Below are positions 22,463-29,727 of a DNA stretch of 32,381 nucleotides, one piece after another. This DNA comes from JAVBOV01 sp031550205 (GTDB lineage Bacteria; Pseudomonadota; Alphaproteobacteria; RF32; CAG-239): contig JAVBOV010000018.1 in NCBI GenBank assembly GCA_031550205.1, positions 1 to 32,381 of the forward strand, given 5' to 3'. Under the pieces are notes generated by a model, which saw only the letters and a list, made by a program, of their open reading frames with translations, had not been told where the DNA came from and ran no database searches. Each line of letters begins with the position of its first letter. Positions within the stretch are counted from its first letter, which is position 1. Made by a program: the position numbers and the translations under genes.

Positions 22463-22496
22463 AAAAAATTCCCCGCTTTTCGGCGGGGGATTTTTT
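22463..22496 (+). terminator. Shared terminator for hppA and the second pilin gene
   Basis: An A-run, TCCCCGC, a TTTTC-type loop, GCGGGGG and six T. The A-run makes it active in both directions, which fits the convergent pilin gene that ends at 22504. Confidence 0.85.
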
Positions 22497-22503
22497 GATG
22501 GAA

Positions 22504-23100
22504 TTATCTGAAATACCAGGTGATGGCAATATCATTTATTCTGTTTGCCTGAGAGCAAAGAGTTTGAGCCTCAACCGGATTTAATGGAAGTTCTGATGGG
22601 ATAAACTCATCTTCAACATCAGGGTTCGGGGGATAGGAACCAATCCAGGCTTGTCCCCATAAATCGGGAGAATATACCATGCCCAAAAATCCTGAAGAAG
22701 AATCACCGCCCCAGTTGGAGGTGAAAATAGAAACGCAGGCATCATGCGAAAGGCCGGCGAAGGCCAGAGCGAAAACAGTATCGTCGCGTTCAATGACTTT
22801 TAAATCTACATTGCCATTGAAAGTGTTGGTAATAACGCAGTTGCCGGAAATCATTTCTGAAGGGAAAAGATTTAGTTTGCAAGCCATGGATTTGTCCAGG
22901 CCGATAAAATCGTTTTTGGTTCCGAAAGTGGTTTTGGTGTTGGCAATAATCATGGACACTTGTTCGTTTACTTTAGAGAGTCTATATTTTGCCATGGCTT
23001 TGGAATAGCCGGCAATGCCGCCTATGGATAGGACGCCGATGATAGCCAGCACTCCCAACATTTCAATCATTGAACGACCTGATTGGTTATTATTTTTCAT
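22504..23100 (-). CDS. Type IV pilin-like protein (second of tandem pair)
   Basis: The protein is 198 aa. A very short leader (MKNNNQSG) is followed by RSMIEMLGVLAIIGVLSIGG, a hydrophobic helix with the Glu at the pilin +5 position if cleavage is after Gly8. Normal type IVa pilins have Phe or Met at +1; here it is Arg. The next part (YSKAMAKYRLSKVNEQVSMIIANTKT) resembles the class IVb PilS/TcpA-like N-terminal helix. The globular domain holds several Cys, including one pair that could form the C-terminal disulfide loop (NCVIT, LCSQAN), and the chain ends ITWYFR as does its neighbour. It is likely a pilus or pseudopilus subunit. The two genes are 25 bp apart. Confidence 0.82.
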   Translation of the reverse strand: MKNNNQSGRSMIEMLGVLAIIGVLSIGGIAGYSKAMAKYRLSKVNEQVSMIIANTKTTFGTKNDFIGLDKSMACKLNLFPSEMISGNCVITNTFNGNVDLKVIERDDTVFALAFAGLSHDACVSIFTSNWGGDSSSGFLGMVYSPDLWGQAWIGSYPPNPDVEDEFIPSELPLNPVEAQTLCSQANRINDIAITWYFR

Positions 23101-23125
23101 GCTAATTTCCTTTTTAAAAGGATGG

Positions 23126-23749
23126 TTATCTGAAATACCAGGTGATGATGCTGATGTTTGCCGGGTTGGTGCAGGCCATTTCTGCCGCCATTATGGATAA
23201 GGGAAGGTCCTTGGTAGCCAAGGCGCCGCTTTCGCTTTCGGAAGGAGCATTTAAGTCGACGTTGGCCACCGCAGTGTCATCGTTGGAATCCATGGCGTAG
23301 CGTATGCCGTGGAAGCCGGAAGTGCTTTTGTTGCCCCAGTCGGAAGACAAGATGAAGATGCAGGCGTCTTTGGGAACCATGTCGAAGGATAAACCGAAGA
23401 GTTCATCGGAGTTGGAAGCTTTGATCATTGCGCCGCCGCCAAAGGCGTTTTTGAATTTTGTGGCAGCAGTGCAAGTGGCGCCGCTGGGGTTAACGACCAT
23501 TTCAGACGGGTAAAGGCCGATTTTACAAGCACTGATATTGTCTAAGCCGGCAAAATCGCCGACGCTGCCGAAGGTAATTCTGGTGTTGGCAACAATCATG
23601 GAAATTTGTTCATTTGCCTTAGACAATCTGAATTTTTCCATGGCTTTGGAATATCCGGCGATGCCGCCCACGGAAAGTACGCCGACAATGGCGAGCACGC
23701 CTAACATTTCAATCATTGAACGGCCTGATTGGTTATTAAATTTTCTCAT
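23126..23749 (-). CDS. Type IV pilin-like protein (first of tandem pair)
   Basis: The protein is 207 aa. The leader is MRKFNNQSG, then RSMIEMLGVLAIVGVLSVGG, sharing nearly the whole N-terminal helix with the next gene (YSKAMEKFRLSKANEQISMIVANTR). The middle and C-terminal parts diverge (GLDNISACKIGLYPSEM; DACIFILSSDWGNKSTSGFHG) but keep the same order of motifs and the same last residues ITWYFR. This indicates duplication followed by diversification of the exposed surface. The ATG has GGGAG ahead. No prepilin peptidase, ATPase or secretin gene lies in the window, so the assembly machine must be elsewhere. The cluster of putative small RNA genes begins about 110 bp upstream on the other strand. 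Confidence 0.82.
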   Translation of the reverse strand: MRKFNNQSGRSMIEMLGVLAIVGVLSVGGIAGYSKAMEKFRLSKANEQISMIVANTRITFGSVGDFAGLDNISACKIGLYPSEMVVNPSGATCTAATKFKNAFGGGAMIKASNSDELFGLSFDMVPKDACIFILSSDWGNKSTSGFHGIRYAMDSNDDTAVANVDLNAPSESESGALATKDLPLSIMAAEMACTNPANISIITWYFR

Positions 23750-23858
23750 AAATGTCTACTCCCAAAAAAGTGATATAAGTTAAAATTAGCCGTAATATAT
23801 TAAAAAACAAGCATAATTTTTTTGTATGGGATTAACTTTTATGGTCTTGATTAGTATG

Positions 23859-23887
23859 TTGACAAAAAAGACAAATTGTGTTATAAA
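23859..23887 (+). promoter_or_regulatory. Promoter of putative sRNA unit alpha
   Basis: TTGACA (23859-23864) and TATAAA (23882-23887), 17-bp spacer: a near-consensus vegetative promoter with no protein gene behind it. Confidence 0.8.
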
Positions 23888-23893
23888 GTTGTT

Positions 23894-24096
23894 TATATTT
23901 GATATTTTTGTTTTTATTATGGTGTTTATTACAGGTGTCTGCTTCTTGCCAAACTTCTTTTCCGGCACCCCAGGTATTTACGATTCTTACTCACAATTAT
24001 GTTAAACTCAGCAGACACCTTTTTTATATTTAGCAGCCGTGCTTTCCGCCCCTTGTATTATCTCTTGGCAAATTTGATAATCGGGGCGGTTTTTTT
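23894..24096 (+). ncRNA. Putative small RNA unit alpha
   Basis: Transcription from the strong promoter would start near 23894. The transcript has an AU-rich leader; a motif at 23902-23925 (starting ATATTTTTGTTTTTATTATG) recurs in unit gamma. It is followed by a hairpin closed by 11 bp, AGGTGTCTGCT (23933-23943) / AGCAGACACCT (24010-24020), enclosing 66 nt and followed by a U-run (to 24026). A second hairpin lies at 24046-24089, CCGCCCC/GGGGCGG with inner ATTATC/GATAAT, followed by seven U. A 28-codon frame (ATG 23919 to TAA 24005) is present but lacks a ribosome binding site. The product is unknown. The first hairpin may already stop most transcripts, giving a main RNA of about 130 nt. Confidence 0.65.
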
Positions 24097-24127
24097 AGAG
24101 ATTTTTATTAGACTAAAAAAATAAATG

Positions 24128-24155
24128 TTGACAAAATTAAAAATAAGCGTATGCT
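24128..24155 (+). promoter_or_regulatory. Promoter of putative sRNA unit beta
   Basis: TTGACA (24128-24133) and TATGCT (24150-24155), 16-bp spacer. Confidence 0.65.
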
Positions 24156-24161
24156 CTGTTC

Positions 24162-24368
24162 AGATTTTGAATTTTTATGTTAATTAGAGCTTTGTTTTTA
24201 GTGTTTATATAATCCGGAAAGGGCGGAGATTGTTTTTATTTATAATAGCAGTTTTAGTGTGTTGAATTCCGCCCTTTTTTTTAGATCACCTTTAAACCTC
24301 ATATAAACCCGCCGCTTTGTTTTCTGCCTTTTGAAAATTTTAATGCAGAAGACAAAGCGGTTTTTTTT
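24162..24368 (+). ncRNA. Putative small RNA unit beta
   Basis: This has the same layout as unit alpha. An AU-rich leader is followed by a hairpin closed by 10 bp, AAAGGGCGGA (24218-24227) / TCCGCCCTTT (24268-24277), running into a T-run to 24282. The second hairpin is CCGCTTTGTTTTCTGC (24312-24327) / GCAGAAGACAAAGCGG (24345-24360), a 16-bp stem with one G-U pair, followed by eight T. There is no plausible protein frame with a ribosome binding site. The second hairpin's loop (CTTTTGAAAA) resembles the loop of the alpha unit's second hairpin (CTTGGCAAA). Confidence 0.65.
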
Positions 24369-24386
24369 GATGTTATGCGCTGCATA

Positions 24387-24415
24387 TTGACTCTTGAAAA
24401 AATATAAGGTAGATT
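24387..24415 (+). promoter_or_regulatory. Promoter of putative sRNA unit gamma
   Basis: TTGACT (24387-24392) and TAGATT (24410-24415), 17-bp spacer. The leader motif shared with unit alpha follows at the same distance from the -10 box (13 versus 14 nt). Confidence 0.55.
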
Positions 24416-24421
24416 TCAGCT

Positions 24422-24705
24422 CTATTTTATATTTTTATTTTTATTATGATGTGTTTTCCAAGACTGATGCTCTCTTTTATCAAATTCAGCTTTGTGAGAG
24501 TTTTCAGTTTTTCTATATATTTCCCAAATTTTTGTGTACCGAGCCAAGTTTTACGTCTGTACAGTTTAGTAAGGTTTTAGATTATTTAGTTTTGTAGAAC
24601 TTGGCTTTTTTACCCTGGAGTCTCGTGTAGATTCATAGATAAATGGTAATTGGGTAGTGCCGCTCTTTATGACTTTGAAAGAAGTTGTTTAGAGCGGTTT
24701 TTTTT
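24422..24705 (+). ncRNA. Putative small RNA unit gamma
   Basis: The leader at 24429-24452 matches unit alpha in 22 of 24 positions. A nested structure follows (ACTGA..CTCTC pairing with GAGAG..TCAGT, 24463-24510). Then comes a hairpin closed by 13 bp, AGCCAAGTTTTAC (24542-24554) / GTAGAACTTGGCT (24594-24606), with a T-run. The second hairpin is CCGCTCT (24660-24666) / AGAGCGG (24691-24697) with eight T, and it overlaps the 3' coding end of the minus-strand cation efflux gene. Read-through past the first hairpin would make RNA antisense to that mRNA. A 44-codon frame from 24446 has no ribosome binding site. Confidence 0.6.
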
Positions 24706-25617
24706 GTGTTTGCAGCAACGGGCGATTTCTGCGTCCAAACGTTTGTCCTTGATGCCGAACGGCTCCTGATGGATGATGATTTGGGCATGAGGGTAGGTCT
24801 TGTGAAGCGCGTCTTCAATTTGGTGGGCGTAATCGTGAGCCTGGCTTAGGCTTAGGCAGCCGTCGAGCTCCAGATGAAATTCAAAGGTATAAATTCCGCC
24901 AAGGTCTCTGGTTCTTAAGTCGTGGATACCTTTGGCAAATTTGTTTTTTAAAACAAGGGCTTTTATGTCTGCTCTGGTTTGTTCATTAAGCTCCTTGTCC
25001 ATTAAAACTTTAATGGCATCTACAGCCAGGGCATATGCGTTGTATAAAAGATATGCGGCTATGAGCAGGGCGATGACGCTGTCTATCCAGAAAAGGCCGG
25101 ACTTTTGAACCACAAACAAAGTGAAGATGATGGAGGAAGTGGTTAGAATGTCTACCTTATAATGGGCGCTGTCGGCTAAAATGGCCTGCGAGCCGGTGAT
25201 TTTGAAAACTCGTTTTTGGTACAAAATTAAGATGCCGGTTGCAACAAGGCTGACAATCATTATGATGATACCTAAAGTTGTCTGCTCAATTTTTTGCGGA
25301 TTAACCAGGCGGTTGAAACAGTCATACAGGATGAAGGCGGCAGAGCCGGCAATGAATGCGGACTGGAACAAAGCGCTTAGGGGTTCGGCTTTGCTGTAGC
25401 CGTAGCGATATTTTTCAGAGGCTGGCTGCGATGAAATGTGCACGGCAAAGAAGGTAACCAGCGAGCCGATGATGTCTGAGAGGCTGTCGACCATTGAAGA
25501 AAGAATCGACAAAGAGCCGGTGTAAATAGAGGCAAAAATTTTGAGCAGGCAAAGAAACGTTGCCACGCTTGTGCTGATAATTGTTGCAATTTTTTTTATT
25601 CTGTTATTTGGCGACAT
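24667..25617 (-). CDS. Cation diffusion facilitator, FieF-like
   Basis: The protein is 316 aa with six membrane segments and a cytoplasmic C-terminal domain. The metal site in the membrane is D44/D48 (SMVDSLSD) with H152/D156 (ADSAHYKVD), the same DDHD pattern as in FieF, which exports zinc and iron(II) in exchange for protons. The C-terminal domain shows the CDF dimer fold (GIHDLRTRDLGGIYTFEFHLELDG and HAQIIIHQEPFG). The tail after residue ~300 (CCKHKKNRSKQLLSKS) is basic with two Cys and is encoded by the complement of the last hairpin of the small RNA array. The ATG overlaps the end of the giant ABC gene by 14 bp, so it is probably co-transcribed with the ABC genes. Confidence 0.93.
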   Translation of the reverse strand: MSPNNRIKKIATIISTSVATFLCLLKIFASIYTGSLSILSSMVDSLSDIIGSLVTFFAVHISSQPASEKYRYGYSKAEPLSALFQSAFIAGSAAFILYDCFNRLVNPQKIEQTTLGIIIMIVSLVATGILILYQKRVFKITGSQAILADSAHYKVDILTTSSIIFTLFVVQKSGLFWIDSVIALLIAAYLLYNAYALAVDAIKVLMDKELNEQTRADIKALVLKNKFAKGIHDLRTRDLGGIYTFEFHLELDGCLSLSQAHDYAHQIEDALHKTYPHAQIIIHQEPFGIKDKRLDAEIARCCKHKKNRSKQLLSKS

Positions 25618-28600
25618 TTTTTATTTTTCCCCAGTCATATTTACTGATTTCAAAATATTTTCCGGCTGCGAATGGCGCGAAAAAGTTCAATCGATCATTG
25701 GTTTTTATGAAATTATAAGAAGCATAAAACTTGTTATCCGCCGCCCAGAAATCTACAACAATATGCGCTCCGTTTTCAATATGCAAATTTAGAGAATCGA
25801 GCTTTTTTAAGTTTTCCGGATTGGTTTTTTGGCTTAAAATTTTGGCGTTGAGCATTGCTTTGGAGATATTTGCCAGTTTGTCTATGTCTTTTCCTTCAAA
25901 GCGGCCGAAGCGCAAGTCCCACAGGCGGCTGTAGGTCCAGTTGTGCCAATCAAGATTTAAGTCTATGAAATCGGCATTTATCAGCCAGACCTGGAAACTG
26001 TTGTCAAACTTTATATATGCGGCTGTGGCTCCGCGGCCGATGTCTATGTCATGAAAGCCAACTTCAAAAGAAAGAATTTTTTTGCTGCCGGCGTTTAGTT
26101 CAATGCGGGTGTTCTTGGAGTTTTCACTTTCTACCGGGCTGAGGCCGAATTTGTATAAGTGTTCGGCTTTGTCGCTTTTCTTTTCAAAATAAGCGGCGCT
26201 TAATAGAGTGCCTAAAAAGCTTTTGATGCGCTCTTGATAAACCGGAAAATCAGGGTGTTGGTCTAAAACCCAAAGGGCGTCTTTTTTGGAGAAAGTCAGG
26301 ACCGTGTCGTGGTTTTTGAAACTGATTTTGGTGATGTTGTTGATTTCATCAGGCAGGTTTTCAAAAACAGGAGCGTCTTGATAAGAGTTGATTTCATTTC
26401 GGTTGGAGAGATAGAAGGCACTTATGCCCAAGCCCAGCAGCAGCAAAGAATATATGCATAGAGAGATGAATTCTTTGTTGAATTTTACGGCGGCGTGAGT
26501 TTTAGGTTCTTTACGCTTGATGATATGAGCCAGACTCAGCCCGAGCAAAATTAACAGCGGAAGGCTGTAAATGTTGAAAAACTTAATGAGCATGTCAATT
26601 TGCTTAATTTGGCGGTCTTGGTTTATCTTCAGTTCGCTCAGCTCTATTCTTAAGGAATCGAGTTTGCTGCGGATGCCGGCAAGAATTGCGATTTCATCGG
26701 TGGTGAAGGTTTGCCTTTCTTCAAAATTTCTTTTGGAGACAATTTCATTGAGACTTTTTTTGGTTAAGTTGATTTTTTCAAGCAATTCATTTTCTTTAAT
26801 GATGAACTGTTGATGGGCGTTTTTCTTTAAGCTTTCAATGCCGTTAAAAGGTCTGGTCTGAATGGACTTTCCGCGAAGCTCCAACAGAGAGTTGTTATTG
26901 GCGAGGGCATCAAGCGAGTTTAGAATGAAATTGGCATTGTCAAAAATCGGCGTTACATAATCTTTATCAAGCATGCTTTCAGATTTTGCCCAGAAAGAGT
27001 TATAGATGAAGTCCGTATCGGCCACGGCGATGGCGGCGAAAGGTTTGGTTTTGTCTTTGCTGAGAATTAAGGCAGCAATGAATTTGTCGGCAAAATTATC
27101 GGGCTTATATTTTTCCAGGATTATGTTGGGCGGAATGTTTTTTTGCACAAAAGAAACGTCAAGCAGGGCAGAGTTTGGACCGTCGTTGATTAAGGGGACG
27201 AAGGCCACGTTTTCAGAGGTTGGTTCCAAGATAGAAGCCGAGGCAAACAGTATGGAATTTAAGTTTTTTGTGATTGGAGATTGTCGGTTTAAGTTATTTT
27301 TTTCCAAAACAAACTGAATTACGTCGGGAATGAAGTATGGGTTTTTTTGATAATTGCCGGTCATGTCTACGGTAATGGAGTTTTCTAAATCGCCGACAAC
27401 CAGTTCTTTGTGGAATTTGAAGCCCCAGTAGCTTTCCAAACTGCCAATGTTGGAGGCGGTTAAGCGGGTGTTGCTTGGAGAATAAATGCGCGAAGCTTCA
27501 GGAGCAACGTCTAACAGAACCAGCGAGCCGCCGCCGCTATCGGAGTATGATTTTATTTTTTCTATCATCTCTTCAGATAGGGCGGGGTGAACCAGCATTA
27601 AGACATCAACACGGTCAATGTCTTCAGGCTTTTCAATCTTGAGAATGTTGTAAAAGCGGCTGATTTGTTTGATGATCTCCCAGTCCTGGGTGACATAGCT
27701 TTCACTCATCATTGTTGAAAACATGGGAAGCCCGGAGATGATGCCCACGGTTTTTTTCTTTGATTCTAACTGATAAATTTTTTCTACTAAGTCTTGCTCC
27801 AAAAAGCTTTGTCTATTCAGGCTGATGAAGGGGAGAGATGTTTTGTTGTCAATGGCGTTGACAAAGGATATGCCGAAGAAAGCGTTTTGGTTGAGGTCAA
27901 TTAAGGGAATCGGCTGCAGTTCGGCGGCGTAGGCCTGATCTTCAAGCTTGTCTAGAAGTTTTGGATAATAGATGATGTATTCAAATCTGCCGTTTGAGGC
28001 TTTGGAAAATTCTTCCAAAAGCTGGCGGGTGCGGTCAAAGGCTTGTCTGATGTCGGGGTTTCTCCGTCCCAGCTCTTTGGAATAGAAAACTTTGGCGGTT
28101 ATGGGTTCTTTGATGTTTTTTAAAATATTTTTTGAAGCTTGTGAGAGCGTGAAAATTTTTTCTTGAGTGAAGTCAAACTGCGGGTGTCTTAAAAAGCTGT
28201 TGGCAAACATATTTAAGCCGATGAAGCCGGTGAGCAAAACAACGGAGACAGCTAAATAATAAGCTCGGCTTTCAGACTTGAAAAGCTTTGAGGTGCCGGA
28301 GGTTCTGAAGCTGATGATGATGCAGGTTAAGGTGTTGAACAAAATGATGATTGATAAAAAGAAAACGATGTCTTTTAGTTCAACCAAACCGGTGATAACA
28401 GATTGGAAGTGGGTCAAGAAGCTGAAAGACGCCACAAGGTCAACCAGCGGTGCGGGGGCAAAAAGACGGAAGAAAGCCAGCACATATTCTATGCCGCTTA
28501 AGAAAAACAGCAGGTTTACCACTACGGCCAGCACCAAAGAGATGATTTGATTTTTGGTTAAGGCCGACATGGTTTCAGAGATGGCAAGCATGGCGCAGGC

Positions 28601-29026
28601 AAGAACAAAACTGCCGAGATAGCTAATGAAAATGACAAGGTTGTCGGGGCTGCCAAGCAGGTTTACGGTAATTATCATTGGGAAGGTTAGAGCCAGACCC
28701 AGGCCGCAAAAAACGGCGGCGCTTAAAAATTTGCCCCAGACCAGTGAGGCTGTGGAAACAGGAAGTGTAGTGATTTGGATGATGGTTTGGTTTCTGAATT
28801 CTTCAGACCAAAGGCGCATGGCAATGCCGGGAATAAACAACAAAAATATCCAGGGCTGGAAAGAAAACAGAGAAGAAAGGTCGGCGGTGTTACGCTCAAA
28901 AAAGTGGCCGAAATAAATGGCAAAAGAGCTGCTTAAGAGCAGATATGCAATTAGATATACGTATGCTAAAGGAGATATGAAATATCGCAGCAGTTCAAAC
29001 TTGGCGACGGTTAGAAGTTTTTTCAT
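25604..29026 (-). CDS. Fused ABC-2 permease / GldG-like auxiliary / DUF4340 protein
   Basis: The protein is 1140 aa. Residues 1 to about 245 form an ABC-2 type permease with six helices (MKKLLTVAKFELLRYFISPLAYVY; WSEEFRNQTIIQITTLPVS), like GldF. After a further helix near residue 260 comes a large extracytoplasmic GldG-like region (FDFTQEKIFTLSQASKNIL, VFYSKELGRRNPDIRQAFD, VGIISGLP), up to about 720. A coiled coil (about 722-812) precedes two more helices (817-835 and 854-875). The C-terminal part (about 895-1108) matches DUF4340 (ITKISFKNHDTVLTFSKKDALWVL). These modules are usually separate genes in the same operon. With the ATPase just upstream (4-bp overlap) it forms one exporter. The substrate is unknown; gliding or surface-polymer roles known from relatives need not apply. 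Confidence 0.88.
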   Translation of the reverse strand: MKKLLTVAKFELLRYFISPLAYVYLIAYLLLSSSFAIYFGHFFERNTADLSSLFSFQPWIFLLFIPGIAMRLWSEEFRNQTIIQITTLPVSTASLVWGKFLSAAVFCGLGLALTFPMIITVNLLGSPDNLVIFISYLGSFVLACAMLAISETMSALTKNQIISLVLAVVVNLLFFLSGIEYVLAFFRLFAPAPLVDLVASFSFLTHFQSVITGLVELKDIVFFLSIIILFNTLTCIIISFRTSGTSKLFKSESRAYYLAVSVVLLTGFIGLNMFANSFLRHPQFDFTQEKIFTLSQASKNILKNIKEPITAKVFYSKELGRRNPDIRQAFDRTRQLLEEFSKASNGRFEYIIYYPKLLDKLEDQAYAAELQPIPLIDLNQNAFFGISFVNAIDNKTSLPFISLNRQSFLEQDLVEKIYQLESKKKTVGIISGLPMFSTMMSESYVTQDWEIIKQISRFYNILKIEKPEDIDRVDVLMLVHPALSEEMIEKIKSYSDSGGGSLVLLDVAPEASRIYSPSNTRLTASNIGSLESYWGFKFHKELVVGDLENSITVDMTGNYQKNPYFIPDVIQFVLEKNNLNRQSPITKNLNSILFASASILEPTSENVAFVPLINDGPNSALLDVSFVQKNIPPNIILEKYKPDNFADKFIAALILSKDKTKPFAAIAVADTDFIYNSFWAKSESMLDKDYVTPIFDNANFILNSLDALANNNSLLELRGKSIQTRPFNGIESLKKNAHQQFIIKENELLEKINLTKKSLNEIVSKRNFEERQTFTTDEIAILAGIRSKLDSLRIELSELKINQDRQIKQIDMLIKFFNIYSLPLLILLGLSLAHIIKRKEPKTHAAVKFNKEFISLCIYSLLLLGLGISAFYLSNRNEINSYQDAPVFENLPDEINNITKISFKNHDTVLTFSKKDALWVLDQHPDFPVYQERIKSFLGTLLSAAYFEKKSDKAEHLYKFGLSPVESENSKNTRIELNAGSKKILSFEVGFHDIDIGRGATAAYIKFDNSFQVWLINADFIDLNLDWHNWTYSRLWDLRFGRFEGKDIDKLANISKAMLNAKILSQKTNPENLKKLDSLNLHIENGAHIVVDFWAADNKFYASYNFIKTNDRLNFFAPFAAGKYFEISKYDWGKIKNVAK

Positions 29027-29724
29027 TTGGTTAATCTTTCAAAGGCTTTATCCAGGCTTTTGGTTTTGGTTTTTTTCAAAATTTCATCTACACTGCCATC
29101 GGCCAGGACTTTGCCGCGGTTAATGATGATAATGCGCGAGGCCAGATTTTCAGCTTCTTCCAAAAGGTGAGTGGTGATGAGGATGGTTTTGTCGTTGCTC
29201 ATGTCGGAAATGAGTTTTCGGAAATGTTTTTTTTGATTAGGGTCAAGGCCGTCGGTCGGTTCATCAAGCAGCAAAATTTTGGGATCATGCAAAATGCTTT
29301 GGGCAAAGCCGACGCGGCGCAGGTAACCTTTAGAAAGAGTTTCAATTTTTTGGTTTAAGACTTCTTTGATTTGGGTTTGTTCAATTATCGAATCGAAGCT
29401 TTCAACATTACGCAGGGCGGCCATGTAGTTTAAGAACTGTTTGACGCTCATATCGGGGTATAGGGGCGAGCCTTCAGGCAAAAAGCCGATTTGTTCTTTG
29501 GCCTCAAGAGGATATTCGTTGATGCTTTTACCCAGCACAAAAATTTCTCCGTCCGAGGGGTGGAGGTAGCCTGAAACCATGTTCATTAAGGTGGTTTTGC
29601 CGGCGCCGTTGGGGCCTAAGAGGGCGGTGATTTTGCCTTTGGAAAACTCCAAGCTGACTTTGTCGACGGCGGTTATGCTGCCAAAGTTTTTAGAAAGATT
29701 TTTAATTTCTAAAGTTGTGAGCAT
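29023..29724 (-). CDS. ABC transporter ATPase, GldA-like
   Basis: The protein is 233 aa. It has Walker A GPNGAGKTT (37-45), the Q-loop region IGFLPEGSPLYPDMS, signature LSKGYLRRVGFAQSIL, Walker B ILLLDEPTDGLDPNQ and the switch His in ITTHLLEEAE. It powers the fused permease whose ATG overlaps its stop by 4 bp. Sequence style matches ATPases of the GldA/NosF type, which serve ABC-2 permeases. It starts 3 bp after the rlmB stop, so rlmB, the ATPase, the permease and the CDF gene can form one transcript. Confidence 0.95.
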   Translation of the reverse strand: MLTTLEIKNLSKNFGSITAVDKVSLEFSKGKITALLGPNGAGKTTLMNMVSGYLHPSDGEIFVLGKSINEYPLEAKEQIGFLPEGSPLYPDMSVKQFLNYMAALRNVESFDSIIEQTQIKEVLNQKIETLSKGYLRRVGFAQSILHDPKILLLDEPTDGLDPNQKKHFRKLISDMSNDKTILITTHLLEEAENLASRIIIINRGKVLADGSVDEILKKTKTKSLDKAFERLTK

Positions 29725-29727
29725 GGG

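Noticed and set aside
23919..24005. 28-codon frame in unit alpha (and a 44-codon frame from 24446 in unit gamma) as small toxin-like peptides
   Set aside because: Neither has a ribosome binding site and the peptides are not similar to each other beyond Phe/Cys richness; structured RNA explains the region better, though a leader peptide cannot be excluded.
24394..24597. 67-codon frame inside unit gamma
   Set aside because: It begins with a TTG within the promoter spacer and has AT-driven Phe/Tyr composition; the hairpins explain the sequence.
23859..24705. CRISPR array or integron cassette array
   Set aside because: No regularly repeated unit of 25-40 bp with spacers is present, and the hairpins end in U-runs as terminators do rather than matching attC core sites.
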